A stretch of 64,000 bases of DNA from Halichondria panicea (GCF_963675165.1 NC_087384.1:5697182-5761181); one strand, 5' to 3'; shown: positions 11,101 to 20,973, numbered from the stretch's first letter. Notes: generated from the sequence alone by a model not told the origin. Translations and numbers: made by a program.

Positions 11101-12907
11101 TCGTTGTGACGTCATTGTTTTACTGAGCAAAATACAATGGTATCCGAATTACCCACTTTCTGGGTAATAGGTGGCGCATGCGCAAACAGTCGATACCAGG
11201 CCCTCTCTTAGCGGCCTGGAATCGAGGCTAACATTGATCATGTTACTACGTGTAAGAACTTTTTGTTTTGTTTGCTTATAAAATGTTGGGAATTGGAGAC
11301 CACAAACACAAGGGCATCCCACTAAAGTAGGTGGGTCACCCAGGGGTGGCCTGTCTCCCCTCAAAAATTACATCACGTTAAAATTCGTGGGATCCCGCGT
11401 CACTGGGATCTGTTATTTTCCTTACTCATTAGTTTAAGGCAAAGAGCAATTCTCATCAGGCGCCTTTTATAGGCACATGCAGTTGCTAGTATGTGTGGTT
11501 TCCCATGTATGCGAGTGTGAATATTGTTTATTTACGCGGTTTACCGGAATGTCTTTATCTCTGTGCAGGTCAACAGTTGCCATCAGATCACAAAGACAAG
11601 GTACAGGCTGTATGCTTCATTTGTGTTGCTGTATATATATGGACTGTGGCCTACCTACATACATGTGTATATAGCTACTACTGGATAGTTTTCAGCACAT
11701 ATATTTCTTTCTTAGGCACTTATAAAGTTCAAGAATTTCTTCTACTTTGAGGAGAAAGATGACCTAGTGGAAGAGTTTGAAAAGGTGAGTGTGGAGGTCT
11801 CTGTTGAAGTTGTGTGACTACTGTTCTCATCTGCAGGGCCTGAAGACCTTACCTGGAAGTTATGTAAGTGTAATTAACTACATGTATAAAATGATGTGTG
11901 TACACTTCCAAATGATTGGTGCACTGTATTGAATGCTGGTTCCCATTCTGTATGTACATGTAGATCACCTTCTACAAGAATGGAGAGCCCCAAGTAAGTG
12001 AACTATGTAACTGTACGACTACTGTATGCCATTTGGTGCCACAATTGAGATACCCCATATTTTTAACAGTATGTGTGCACATGCATGTAAGCTAGTGTAG
12101 TGTATATAGTCATAATTATTCAGTGAAACCCCTTATAATGTATAACAGACAGCACCTTTTGGAAACAAATTAAGGTCAATGAAGAGTATCATTTAGAAAT
12201 GGGAGGTTTCTAATTTGTACACAGACTTGTTCATTTCCTAGATGTAGCCTTTACAATGTATAACGCAGTTGGGGGCCCGGCGTTAGGAGGGATTCTACTG
12301 TAGTGTGCTACAGTTAATATCATTGCCTGTAGGGAACTGCCTGGAGCGATCTGTTTGCTGGTGTGTACTACCCCGCCCTCTCTCTATACAAGGGAGTCAC
12401 TGTGAGTATATACAGTACTGTGTGTGTAGCACTGCATGACTGCACGTTACGTGTGTCTGTCTCTGTGCAAAGGTAACTGCCAACTTTGGACCAGACTTCA
12501 AGTGCCCACCCAAAGATGTCAAGTATAATTCGGTGAGTCCACAATTAACCTACATATACACTACAGTACTGAGACTCTGAGACTCAGAGTGCACGCTATT
12601 ATTTGTTGTATGTTGTAAGTATTGCCTGAGCAGGCGAATACATTATTAAGCAAATGAACTGCTTTTACCTTTTGACATTCCATGTACCCGTATAGTATAT
12701 ATACCAGTACATGTACTTATGACTTTCCTTAACGGCATGCACTATTTTCATAATTATTGAATTCAATTATTTATATTATTCTACTGTGTGCCTTTTCTAC
12801 AGCTATCTGAGTCTGCCGAAATAACGGTCATCGACCAGATAATAGCTGAGATGCTGTTTCATGTTGAGAACATTCTAGACAGAGACTCTCCTCCTTTCAA
12901 TAACTGA
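4257..12907 (+). CDS. ASH2L: ASH2L, WRAD-complex SPRY-domain subunit of H3K4 methyltransferases (complete)
   Basis: ASH2L stimulates MLL/SET1 H3K4 methyltransferases as part of the WDR5-RBBP5-ASH2L-DPY30 core. Twenty phase-consistent exons give 491 aa: 4257-4333, 4649-4731, 4975-5066, 5260-5352, 5635-5700, 5833-5960, 6311-6374, 6613-6757, 7067-7144, 7216-7244, 7390-7456, 9812-9908, 10069-10133, 11569-11600, 11716-11784, 11837-11863, 11964-11993, 12333-12401, 12473-12532, 12803-12907. The N-terminus has CFTCGNWF...[11 protein letters not shown], the cysteine core of the atypical PHD/winged-helix region. A basic linker follows (KIKRK, TKKSK), then the split SPRY domain ([71 protein letters not shown]). 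The protein ends with a DPY30-binding-type helix (EMLFHVE). It is shorter than the 628-aa human long form, starting close to the PHD-like core. Intron 11 hosts the tRNA-Ser array, and the last two exons were copied by a downstream duplication. Confidence 0.93.
5968..6042 (+). repeat. Interstitial degenerate telomere-like TTAGGG/TTGGGG array
   Basis: About 75 bp in ASH2L intron 6 consist of GGTTAG/GGTTGG/GGTTAGAG units, including two consecutive perfect GGGTTA repeats. It is too short and too degenerate to be a functional telomere. It is either a slippage repeat or a relic of telomeric repair synthesis. Confidence 0.7.
6905..7030 (+). repeat. 35-bp minisatellite (3+ copies) in ASH2L intron 8
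   Basis: The word GTTGTTTCCAAGTACATGTG recurs at 6918, 6953 and 6988, exactly 35 bp apart, with a shorter diverged fourth unit. Each unit also contains the self-complementary TGTACATGCATGTACA. The units abut with no spacers, so this is not a CRISPR-type array. Confidence 0.85.
7506..7591 (+). tRNA. tRNA-Ser(TGA) with a 4-nt longer variable arm
   Basis: The acceptor stem GCTGTGG pairs with CCACAGC. Box A is TGGCCGAGTGG and box B is GGTTCGAATCC. The anticodon loop CTTGAAA gives anticodon TGA. A T-run follows within 3-4 nt. At 86 nt it is 4 nt longer than its sister genes: the variable arm reads GGGGTCTATCTACCC instead of GGGGTCTACCC, a short duplication. The gene lies in ASH2L intron 11, same strand. 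Function is likely but the altered arm could affect seryl-tRNA synthetase recognition. Confidence 0.85.
7683..7895. mobile_element. Short TIR element (MITE-like), TACCGTATTACTAGAAT ends
   Basis: The left end ACCGTATTACTAGAATGTTTTGC is mirrored at the right by GCAAAATATTCTAGTAATTCGGT. Inside are further symmetric pieces such as TTTGCAAACTTTGC and CGCAAAGG. There is no coding capacity. It lies between the first tRNA-Ser and a decayed tRNA copy. Transposon class is not determined. Confidence 0.65.
7899..7959 (+). pseudogene. Decayed tRNA-Ser pseudogene
   Basis: Pieces of the tRNA-Ser gene remain: CGTTAAGGCGATAGATTCGAAATC for the D-arm/anticodon region and ATTCCTGTCCACAGCG for the T-arm and acceptor. 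The 5' acceptor strand, box A and part of the variable arm are missing or mutated, so a cloverleaf cannot form. It shows turnover within the array. Confidence 0.75.
7988..8575. mobile_element. Non-autonomous TIR element carrying a (GT)n block, copy 1
   Basis: The ends carry TGCCTCGGTG and CACCGAGGCAT as terminal inverted repeats. A second copy in reverse orientation lies at 13497-13932 in the EBP-like intron, with long near-identical stretches such as TACTAAGTAGAGTAGCAAC (in complement) and TGCAGCCATT. No transposase coding is seen. The pure GT run at about 8041-8102 is a copy-specific expansion near one end. Confidence 0.7.
8628..8709 (+). tRNA. tRNA-Ser(TGA) with one acceptor-stem mismatch
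   Basis: This is an 82-nt gene with intact box A and box B and the anticodon loop CTTGAAA. The 3' acceptor strand reads CCACAAC against 5' GCTGTGG, giving one mismatch at the second pair. The variable arm has TTCCC instead of TACCC. A long T-run terminator follows. It could be a weakened or recently decaying copy. Confidence 0.8.
8811..8899 (+). pseudogene. Degenerate tRNA-Ser(CGA)-like pseudogene
   Basis: The sequence follows the tRNA-Ser(CGA) gene but carries insertions in the D-arm (ATTAAAAGGTGGTTG) and variable arm (GGAGGGAGG). A damaged 3' acceptor (TCTAAAGC) cannot pair fully with ACTGTGG. Box B is still GGTTCAAATCC. Confidence 0.8.
8966..9047 (+). tRNA. tRNA-Ser(CGA)
   Basis: 82 nt, with acceptor GCTGTGG/CCACAGC and discriminator G. 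The anticodon loop CTCGAAA gives anticodon CGA. Box B is GGTTCAAATCC. The anticodon stem has one G-T wobble (ATGGA/TCTAT). A TTTTTT terminator follows. Confidence 0.92.
9079..9297. mobile_element. Diverged TIR element related to the one at 32837-33049
   Basis: It begins with ACCGTACAGCGATAATTTGTGGG and ends with a mirrored ACCCCACAAAAATTACCCACTAT. Internal pieces include TTTTCGTAGGGAAAATGTTCGTGGAGG and CTGCCCACGAAAATAACG, also found at 32837-33049 and partly at 43140-43230. It is non-coding and lies between tRNA-Ser genes. Confidence 0.6.
9313..9394 (+). tRNA. tRNA-Ser(TGA)
   Basis: A canonical 82-nt copy with acceptor GCTGTGG/CCACAGC, box A TGGCCGAGTGG, box B GGTTCGAATCC and anticodon TGA. 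The downstream T-run is weaker than in the sister genes: the first TTTT lies about 11 nt after the gene. Confidence 0.93.
9480..9561 (+). tRNA. tRNA-Ser(CGA)
   Basis: 82 nt, with an intact cloverleaf, anticodon loop CTCGAAA and box B GGTTCAAATCC. A TTTTTT terminator follows within 4 nt. It shares the CGA-specific variable arm TCTCCCCGCAC with the gene at 8966. Confidence 0.93.
9630..9711 (+). tRNA. tRNA-Ser(TGA)
   Basis: 82 nt, identical in its diagnostic parts to the copy at 9313, and followed directly by a run of nine T. It ends 100 bp before ASH2L exon 12, so Pol III terminates close to the splice acceptor region. Confidence 0.93.
10202..10557. mobile_element. TIR element with AAAGAGGGAGAGAGGGATTGG ends
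   Basis: The left end CTTAAAGAGGGAGAGAGGGATT is the near-complement of the right end AATCCCTCTCCCTCTTTAA. It has no coding capacity and lies in ASH2L intron 13. Similar ends flank 39112-39873. Confidence 0.65.
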
Positions 12908-13162
12908 ACTTAGTTACGGTATATACATGTAACTAACTTACACATTATTATTCACTTCTCGTGTGCTTATTATTTACTTGATTGTTGTACTAGCTATTCT
13001 CAACATTCTCATTCTCAAAAGGTTCTGAATAATATTTTACTTTCCTGCACACCGTACCTATAGCGTATTAAACCTCTGGAAACAACTATTCATTCAGATT
13101 ATAAGGCAAATAAGTTAGAAAATAAAAACGTATAAAAACATACAGCATTCAACTGTGTTAAA

Positions 13163-16034
13163 TCACTGTTTCTTTTGCTTTTGTGGTTTGTAGTCTCTCT
13201 CCATTTCTCTGAGGATGCAATAACAGATAGATGTCGGTACAATGAGCCACACCAGGTTACAGCCCACAAAGATGGCCCAGAAATACTTGAGCTTGATGTA
13301 ACTATCGAATGTGGGGGGCCAAATGAAATCCTGCAATAAACGAAACGTATTAGATTGTGTAGAGACAGCTACAAATCGCCTCATGTGTATGCAATTATAT
13401 AGGCTATAGGGCAATATTACAACAGACAGTAATTTTATTAACACGTACCCTATAGCTATATAAATTATATACAGATACGGCTTTTAAGTAATGGTCGAAT
13501 GAAAGCACCACAGGTGCTATGCCTCAGCCATGATTGTTGTTAAAACGATTGATGCCAAAAGTTCAAGTGTAAAATGAATGGCTGCATCAGCAGAGCCTTG
13601 CAGCTCTCTTCTCACTCTTGCAGCTACCAATATAGCTAGCGTTCTAGTGCAGAGCTAACTACTAAGTAGAGTAGCAACACTCGGTGAACAAGTTTTGCTA
13701 CTGACTCTTCTGAAAATGCTGCAATGGCATTCCAAGCAAGCAAAACTAGGCATAACTCGAGAACGAAGCATTATTTTGCAAATCCACAAAGAAAACATGA
13801 CTAGAAGCGTATAGAAACTCTTACTTGCATTTGATTGATCCTTGAACAGCTGTAGCAGTCTACACACGCACAGACAGACAGACACACTACCGTATAGTAA
13901 TACCTCGCTTGCACATGCGCACCGAGGCATAACTATGAGAACATTTTAGCTGGCTGAGCAAACAGATTGACCATGCATCAGCATAAAGTGCATACTGTGG
14001 TTAATCGTGGAGATCAGTGAATGTACTCACATGTGTTGGTAGGTGAATGAACCCCATTTGCCACTCAGGGCCCAAGTAGAGAATGCATCCCATCATCTGG
14101 AAGCCAGATACCAGGAGACCACACACATGTCGGTACCACTTCCCCTGCACACAGCCTTTGTACCTGTTGTAATAAATGCACACCCATAAGAATTAAGTCG
14201 CAGCTGTGTAAACCAGTTATAATGCATGCGTTTTTGTTCCCTGAAATGTCACACTTTCATGCATGTTCAAGACCTAGCTCAGCATGCCCACGCTCATTTT
14301 CACCCTTCTACCACCCTTCTACCACCCTTCTACCCTCACGCGACTTCCCGATACAGGCTCTCCTTTTTCCTAACTCTACGTCTATTTCTTTCTTTATTCC
14401 TCCAATTAATACCGTATTTTATCTCATTGTGTAAGGTTTGCCACGATATTTGTGACAACTAACAGCATGCGGTTACCGCAAGATCATTGATAGTGACGTA
14501 TCACTAGAAAACTCTACGTATCACATGCAGTATACTGATGTCACAAAAACCGCAGCCAATTAGAATCTTATCTGATAGGCTGACTGTGCAACACGAGTCT
14601 CAACACGGAGTTTGACCAGTCTACTGTTCGCCTGCAACAGTGACGGCTTGCTAGTCTACCTTGATGAGAAATCAAAATGTCCAAAACTTTCTTAGCTATG
14701 CTAGCTTCTTTAGCTCTGACAGCCACCCTATAGAGGTAGGCTATGTTGTGTACGTATCTCCAATAACTCCTACTCTTCTCATTAAGGATACTAGTACCTA
14801 GCTATGAGATGTTCATCTAGCCTTGTTTTTGAAGCTTGATCTTGGCATCTTCATCGCCGTATTTGCAGTTCTCTCACTAAAAGTGGCATGATGTCATCAC
14901 CATTATTTTTTGTGATAAATTTTTAACATTGAACTTTATTTTAGATCACTTTGATGTAGCATAAAGTGTATGTTGCAACAGTGTTAAATGTTGGTATGGA
15001 GAGCCTGACCCTGGCCTTAATGCGAAGAGTCTATACACGTAGCCTCTACACAGGCTCTCCTTTTTCTTTTTTTCTGTTCTTTATCACAATCGTTCCACGA
15101 GTCTCAACACGGAGTTTGACCAGTCTACTGTTCGCCTGCAACAGTGATGGCTTGTGAGTCTCATGACAACATATACTCTATCTTTTGAGAACCTAGACAG
15201 CTACTCTTACCTTGTTTTAAGTCCGCCGTATTTGTTGCCAAAAATATTGTATAATAGTTGCAGCTAGCTAAGCGCAAGCAAACACATTTACTCATGACGT
15301 CACTTGCAATAAAGATTATGAATCTCATTAACACTGCATAATCTATATTAAATGTTGGCAATGAATAAAATCAGTGCTTGACCCAGGCCTTAACTGCGTA
15401 GAGGATCTATTATTGTTATATGCACGTGGACTACATAATGGATAATGGGCCTCATTATCAATGAAAGAATGAGCTCACCAGAAAAAACAGAGAGGCAGCA
15501 TAACGACGAACTCCACGTTGGAGATCCAGGTGACAGTGGGGTCATCTAAGGGCCAGTACCGAGTGTCCATGATGGCATATTCATCAGTCAGATAGTTGGG
15601 GCCACGTCCAAGGGCTCCTACAATGCTGTTCACATACAACAATAATTATAACTAGACCTACAATTGAAAAGGAATCTTTAAAACTCGACGTAGGCCTGTG
15701 TCATACAAAATGATGTGAATGACGCTGAAGGAGAGCTATAGCTAGCTATACATGTAAACTGTCAAGCTAACCTGTACAATCACTGCAAACATAATGTCAC
15801 TGAATCAGTATAGACTCACTAGTCCATAGGGTGGAATATGACAGCATTAGACAGAGCCCATATTGACTGGAACCCTGAGGGCAGCCCACAGTAGAGGCAG
15901 AGCACTAGCAGTACCACTGGAACCAGGTTGAGAGGGTCATCCCAGCCTTCACTGATAATGCCAGTGTAGTTGAGGTCTCTGTCGAATTTGCTCAATGCTG
16001 CTAAGTTAGGATAGATCAAATGTGACTCAGACAT
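13163..16034 (-). CDS. EBP-like EXPERA-domain membrane protein, copy A
   Basis: Four exons (15820-16034, 15479-15625, 14031-14163, 13163-13330) give 220 aa. It is a multi-pass protein resembling the emopamil-binding protein / sterol delta8-delta7 isomerase (EXPERA) family. There is an early TM (LVPVVLLVLCLYCGL), then DEYAIMDTRYWPLDDP aligning with the family's KEY-x-K-x-DSRY block. The NVEFVV helix matches the position of the catalytic Glu of EBP. Next come GFQMMGCILYLGPEW and a last TM (YFWAIFVGCNLVWLIVPTSI), with a basic KPQKQKKQ tail like an ER-retention tail. The HxxxE pair of human EBP is not clearly present (HPMD here), so isomerase activity is uncertain; it could be an EBPL- or TM6SF-like member. 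It is one of two tandem copies. Confidence 0.75.
13497..13932. mobile_element. Non-autonomous TIR element, copy 2 (reverse of 7988-8575)
   Basis: It lies in the last intron of EBP-like copy A and is absent from the matching intron of copy B. It ends in GCACCGAGGCAT at the right. The body matches the ASH2L-intron copy over several hundred bases in reverse orientation. Insertion here therefore post-dates the EBP duplication, or it was lost from copy B. Confidence 0.7.
14591..15155. repeat. Direct repeat pair (CACGAGTCTCAACACGGAG...) flanking 450 bp in EBP copy A intron
   Basis: About 60 bp beginning CACGAGTCTCAACACGGAG and running through GTTCGCCTGCAACAGTGA occurs at 14591-14650 and again at 15097-15150. 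The word ACAGGCTCTCCTTTTTC occurs just upstream of each. An inverted partial copy (AGGAGAGCCTGTGTA) lies near 20760. These are parts of a dispersed repeat; no gene is seen. Confidence 0.55.
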
Positions 16035-16156
16035 GACTAATATAAATGCTTCTTTCTGGCTGGAGACTGGAGGTTAGAAGCTGAATACTTGACATACGTT
16101 GTGCGCATGTGCAAAATGACTGACGGGATCAGGTGATGTGAATCACCTCACTTGCA

Positions 16157-16530
16157 CCAGTAGCCCCAGAGGAGGCTGGAACCACTTGACTTAGCTAATT
16201 AAGGTCACTAATTCAAACTTCTCTTGCAGACTGCTTCAAGCCTAGTTTTTAGTGTCTATCAGTTTAAAACGTCTTGCTCTTGTACTAGCCTCGGTATCAT
16301 GAGCGGCTTGTTATCGAGGTCACTGCATAGCTGGCTTTGAGACTTGTATCTCTGCTTCTGAGCAAAATTGGCGAAAATAAATTTTGACCCCCCCTGAAAA
16401 ATAACGTTTTAAACTGATAGACACTAAAAACTAGGCTTGAAGTAGTCTGCAAGAGAATTTTGGATAAATCCAATTAGTGACCTTAATTAGCTAAGGTCAA
16501 GTGGTTCCAGCCTCCTCTGCAGTAGCCCCA
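16157..16530. mobile_element. Foldback element with about 110-bp imperfect inverted arms
   Basis: The left arm carries GAGGAGGCTGGAACCACTTG...TTTTTAGTGTCTATCAG and the right arm its complement, CTGATAGACACTAAAAACTAG...CAAGTGGTTCCAGCCTCCTC. The centre contains AACTCAAAGC-type unique DNA. A related copy is at about 35370-35640, sharing GCTTCTGAGCAAAATTGGC and AGTAGTCTGCAA. No coding potential. Confidence 0.7.
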
Positions 16531-16545
16531 TAATCTCATTGTTAC

Positions 16546-16620
16546 ATATCTCTTTAGTGCAAGCAGGAGCCCTTATTTAGGATTCTTATTTATGTGCTCC
16601 TGCTTGCACTAAAGAGATAT
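16546..16620. repeat. Perfect 25-bp inverted repeat with 25-nt loop
   Basis: Arms 16546-16570 and 16596-16620 are exact complements (core TTTAGTGCAAGCAGGAGC) and the pairing extends imperfectly outward (CATTGTTAC / ATAACAATG). It lies between EBP copy A and the TXNDC17 fragment. It could be a hairpin RNA or a very short foldback element. Confidence 0.75.
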
Positions 16621-16679
16621 AATTATAACAATGTGCATGTAGATATAGACTATGACACAGTATAAAGTCAATCAATGAA

Positions 16680-16885
16680 TCAGTCATCTTCAGAGATTCT
16701 ATAATCTCTTAGGGACGCCTTTGAACAATCTTCATCTCCTAGTTTCTTTTGCTGCATGCATAAAATGCAAGTTACAAGAACGTCACGGTCAGGTTCAACC
16801 CTAGCACACTTAACCGTTCCCCATAGCATTGCAGTACTTTGAGCTGCAGGTCAGAATGCTGTCTGAACACATTCTGTGGGTATGT
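16680..16885 (-). pseudogene. TXNDC17 exon 3-4 fragment left by the tandem duplication
   Basis: The sequence matches TXNDC17 exons 4 and 3 at 20974-21184: CAAAAGAAACTAGGAGATG, the CAGAATGTGTTCAGACAGCA block and the GAAGATGACTGA end. A short replacement (AGAGATTATAGAATCTCT) disrupts the conserved LVEMMFEDD tail, and several indels hit exon 3. The 5' half of the gene is absent. It is a truncated copy at the duplication junction. Confidence 0.85.
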
Positions 16886-17145
16886 ATGACAGTTACGTGT
16901 GTCTGTCTCTGTGCAAAGGTAACTGCCAACTTTGGACCAGACTTCAAGTCCACAATTAACCTGTCAAGTATAATTCGGTGAGTCCACAATTAACTTATAC
17001 ATGCACACTACATACTGAGACTCAGAGTGTCGGCTATTATTTCTACTGTGTGTCTTTTCTACAGCTGTCTGAGTCTGCCGAAATAATTCTCATCATCACG
17101 AGAATATTCTAGACATGCAGAGACTCTCCTCCTTTCAATAACTGA
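16886..17145 (+). pseudogene. ASH2L exon 19-20 fragment left by the tandem duplication
   Basis: It begins in ASH2L intron-18-like sequence (TTACGTGTGTCTGTCTCTGTG). It then repeats exon 19 (GTAACTGCCAACTTTGGACC) with an internal replacement, and exon 20 with deletions around AATAATTCTCATCATCACG that remove the reading frame, ending in the same CCTTTCAATAACTGA. It is directly joined to the TXNDC17 fragment, marking the junction near 16885. Confidence 0.88.
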
Positions 17146-17345
17146 ACTTAGTTATACATGTAACTAACTTGCACATAATAATTTCACTTGATTGTTGTCA
17201 ATATTCTCATTCTCAAAAGGTTCTGAATAATATTTTACTTTCCTACACACCATAATGAAACAATCATTCTATAAGGGCAAATAAGTTAGAAAATAAGATC
17301 ACTCTAAAACGTACAGCGTTCGACTGTAAGTTCTTAATACTAAAA

Positions 17346-20300
17346 TCACTGTTTCTTTTGCTTTTGTGGTTTGTAGTCTCTCTCTATTTCTTTGAGGATG
17401 CAATAACAGATGGATGTCGGTACAATGAGCCACACTAGGTTACAGCCCACAAAAATGGCCCAGAAATACTTGAGCTTGATGTAACTGTCGAATGTAGGGG
17501 GCCAAACATAGTCCTGCAATGGGGCAAGTTTATCAGTTGATATCATGCGTAGCTGTGTGCTGTATTGTTGCCTTTTGACCTCTGAGATCAAAGAAATAGC
17601 AGTGCCAGTATAATTATGGCATGTTGCACTGTAGCCTCGGTCCCAGGCCGATTTTTTTTAATAGAATGTTGGCGGCCTAGCTAGAGACAACTCGGCTGGA
17701 AACGAGGCTAGTTGCACTGGTGCAAAGTGACCTTTTGTGACCTAAGACCACCCTCCACCCAATACCGCAAATCATTGCTTTTATAGTGACACTGAATGAG
17801 ACATTTGTGGTACCTGTGGTAAATGTACTACATGCATGGTTTCGATGCACTTACTGTGTAAATTCAAGCTATCAAAACAAATCGTATCTATATGCAGCAA
17901 GTAGTTTCTATGTTCTATGCTGGTTCCTATAATTATGCAAAAAATGGTTTTCAAGGCAACAAATTAGTTATTACATGGCAATTCGTGCCACAAGCAGTTT
18001 ATTGGCCCTTGTAGTAGATCTCGGGCCTTTCTCATAGCCATGTAATAACTATTACATAGGGAAAATCAAGATTATCATACAGACAGTAATTAATACATAA
18101 CCTATATAATGGCTTGGGTTAGGGTATTGTGATCACTCATGAATATTCATGATTTTAATTCTGTCAGCTTTTTCTCTCTTGGAGGTTCAAAGAAGTCTGC
18201 TGTACTTATATTGTATGATTATCAACTCTATTGCTATTGTTTTGTGTAAGAACGCCATGATTATGAAGATGCATGAATGAGAAAAGTGGGCATCAAAACC
18301 GCAAGTATATAGACTATTTTTTGCGTCAATTTATAAGAGCAGTAAGTACTTTCAGCAAGCTTTATATGTAGCTAAGTACCTTCCAGAGGGCCAGACGAAG
18401 AGATATCGTTGTAAAACTTCATACGGGCGAGTAAAAGCTAAGAGTAGACGGTAAGTATCTAAAAATACGCTTGATCTTCTGATAAACAGGAGGCTAGCTC
18501 CAACCAGATTGACTTTTTTCAAAATTTCTCTTCGTCTGGCCCTGCCCCTACCTTTCTTTAATTGGATAGAGCCCTCAGTTGAAGACTTCCGGGTTTATCC
18601 ATGCTAAAAATTGACGCAAGAAAACTCCAGTACAACTTGTCTGATGCTACACTAAAAACATAGCGATAATGATATTCATACTCCATAAATATCGCGGGGG
18701 CGAAACACAATACCCTAACCTTAAGTAAGGGTCAAACTACCATAACATTTTAGCTGGCTGAGCAAACAGACTGACCATGAGCAGAAAGCACGTACTGTGG
18801 TTAATCGTGGAGATCAGTGAATGTACTCACATGTGTTGGTAGGTGAATGAACCCCATTTGCCACTCAGGGCCAAAGTAGAGGAGGGTTCCCATCATCTGG
18901 AAGCCAGATGCCAGAAGACCACACACATGTCGGTATGACTTTCCCTGCACACAGCCTTTGTACCTATTGTGTGTATGCATACGTATTACCCATAAGGAAT
19001 GCATTTAATGATTAAGTCACAGCTGTGTAAACCATGCGTTTTTGTTCCTGAAATTTCACACTTTCATGCATGTTCAAGACTAGTCTCATGAATCAGCCGC
19101 CGTTCTTTTGGAACCACCGTCTGAGCACTCTTGTCATGAAGTCATTTCAAAATGGAATGTTGATTGCTCACAAAACCAATGGAATGTAATTAAATCGTGA
19201 TCTTACGCCCACACATATTTCCTAATTGTTATACAAATCGCCAAGCGAAGGCATCTCTCTCTACTTGTGTTTTGCTGTGGTGCTAAATCTGTGCCCAAGG
19301 ACCCCTGCTTGCCTTGCTTATGCTTCGTAGCAGCTTCTATGTATGAAGTGTTTACCATGCGTAATGCATGCGTAATGATTATCCAAATGCGTTGAGCAAA
19401 GTGCAGTTCTTTGCTGCCTCCAAGTTCATCACCTGACTGGACTTCTGCAATTTGATTGGTCAAGACGGAATTCCGTCTTGGCACATAAAACGATGACAAG
19501 AGTGCTCAGACGGTGGTTCCAAAAGAACGGCGGCTGATTCATGAGACTAGTTCAAGACCCAGACCAGGGTACAGGTATTTACACCACTAGACTATTAGGT
19601 CGCCAGTTAGAGGAGAGAGAAGAGTACTTGACGTAGACGCTTGAATTGAGTAATGAGCTAGACTGCTTGGGTTGCTCTAGTATATGCATTGTAACGTCAT
19701 AGCCAGCTGCATTTTTAGCTACAAAAAATAATGTTGTACAGTGCACGTGTAGATCTACATAATTAATGTTATTGTTGTATGCACGTAGACTACATAATGG
19801 GTAATGGGCCTCGAAAGAATGAGCTCACCAGAAAAAGCAGAGAGGAAGCATGACGACCAGCTCCACATTGGAGATCCAGGTGACAGAGGGGTCATTCAAG
19901 GGCCAGTATCGAGCGTCTAGGATGGCATACTCATCAGTCAGATACTTGGGGCCACGACCAAGGGCTCCTACAATGCTGTGCACATACAACAATTATATCC
20001 CGTTGATATGCTGTTGCTATGTGCAATATGCAGCATAATGCACTGTCTCTCATATTCTGCACTGTCCTTGATTCTTAACTCCACTAACTGCTCCTTCCAT
20101 TCTCACTCGGGATGCATGACGTATATTGCACTCAGCCCTCGTGCTTCTGTGCAATATACACCATACAATCCCTCGTGCCCATGTTATAACTATTATATAA
20201 CTAGACCTATGTATAAATGAAGAATTGTAACAAAGAATCGAAAAGGAATTGTTAAAACTCGACGTAGGCCTGTGTCATACAAAATGATGCGAATGACGCT

Positions 20301-20608
20301 GAAGGAGAGCTATAGCTAGCTATACATGTAAACTGTCAAGCTAACCTGTACAATCACTGCAAACATAATGTCACTGAATCAGTATAGACTCACTAGTCCA
20401 TAGGGTGGAATATGACAGCATTAGACAGAGCCCATATTGACTGGAACCCTGAGGGTAGACCGCAGTAGAGGCAGAGCACTAGCAGTACCACTGGAACCAG
20501 GTTGAGAGGGTCATCCCAGCCTTCAGTGACAATGCCAGTGTAGTTGAGGTCTCTGTCGAAATTGCTCAATGCTGCTAAGTTAGGATAGATCAAATGTGAC
20601 TCAGACAT
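17346..20608 (-). CDS. EBP-like EXPERA-domain membrane protein, copy B
   Basis: Four exons (20394-20608, 19829-19975, 18831-18963, 17346-17513) have the same lengths and phases as copy A and give 220 aa. Differences from A are few and conservative: FDRDLNYTGIVTEG, PKYLTDEYAILDARYWPLNDPS, GTLLYFGPEW, and DYVWPP instead of DFIWPP. Both copies keep full frames and splice sites, so both are probably expressed. The introns have diverged mainly by element insertions (an hAT-like MITE in intron 2 and a 15-bp TIR element in intron 3). EXPERA-family role in sterol or lipid handling at the ER is known for the family; the substrate is not known here. Confidence 0.75.
17631..17711. repeat. Short palindromic repeat, TAGCCTCG...CGAGGCTA family
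   Basis: It begins GTAGCCTCGGTCCCAGGCC and ends GCTGGAAACGAGGCTAG, so the ends can pair. It is one of at least seven similar short hairpins in the window: about 1220-1297, 11191-11230, 20829-20930, 35250-35300, 39887-39990, 43858-43908 and 54039-54104. Confidence 0.7.
18117..18720. mobile_element. 604-bp element with perfect 15-bp TIRs, containing a nested TIR piece
   Basis: GGTTAGGGTATTGTG at 18117-18131 is exactly mirrored by CACAATACCCTAACC at 18706-18720. A second inverted pair lies inside (GGGCCAGACGAAGAGA near 18390 and TCTCTTCGTCTGGCCC near 18530), suggesting a nested element. It is absent from the matching intron of copy A. No transposase is seen. Confidence 0.75.
19081..19550. mobile_element. 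hAT-like MITE, about 470 bp, with 8-bp target-site duplication
   Basis: Near-perfect TIRs of about 57 bp start TAGTCTCATGAATCAGCCGC and end with its complement. The element is flanked by TTCAAGAC at 19073-19080 and 19551-19558. An 8-bp duplication is typical of hAT transposons. The equivalent intron of EBP copy A at about 14265 has a single TTCAAGAC and no element, giving an empty site. The 98-codon open frame inside is not coding. Confidence 0.85.
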
Positions 20609-20973
20609 GACTGCTGAGACTAAATTTTTAGCCTTGTTCCCAGGCCTTTAATACTTTTTCTTAGTTCAGCTAGAGAACAGGGCGTACAAATAATACTGTA
20701 TTTTATCTTATTGAACGATATATATAGTATTTTATCTTATTGAACGATTGTGATGAAAAAGGAGAGCCTGTGTAAAGAGGCTAATAGCATTGTGCGCATG
20801 TGAGCAAAATGGCATCACCTCCCTCTGCTAGCCTCGTTCCTAGCCTTGTCTCGTTCCCAGCCTCGTTGTCTCTAGCTAGGCCGAGTATTTTTCAACTTCG
20901 TTCTATTGGACTGAGGCTAAACCTTTGCAAGCTCAATATAGTATGATGTACATGTATAAAGTCAATCAATGAA

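Noticed and set aside
14222-14462. Pro/Ser/Phe-rich short frames
   Set aside because: They come from a CTACCACCCTT micro-repeat in an EBP intron.
19203-19499. 98-codon minus-strand frame
   Set aside because: It lies wholly inside the hAT-like MITE and is absent from the paralogous intron.
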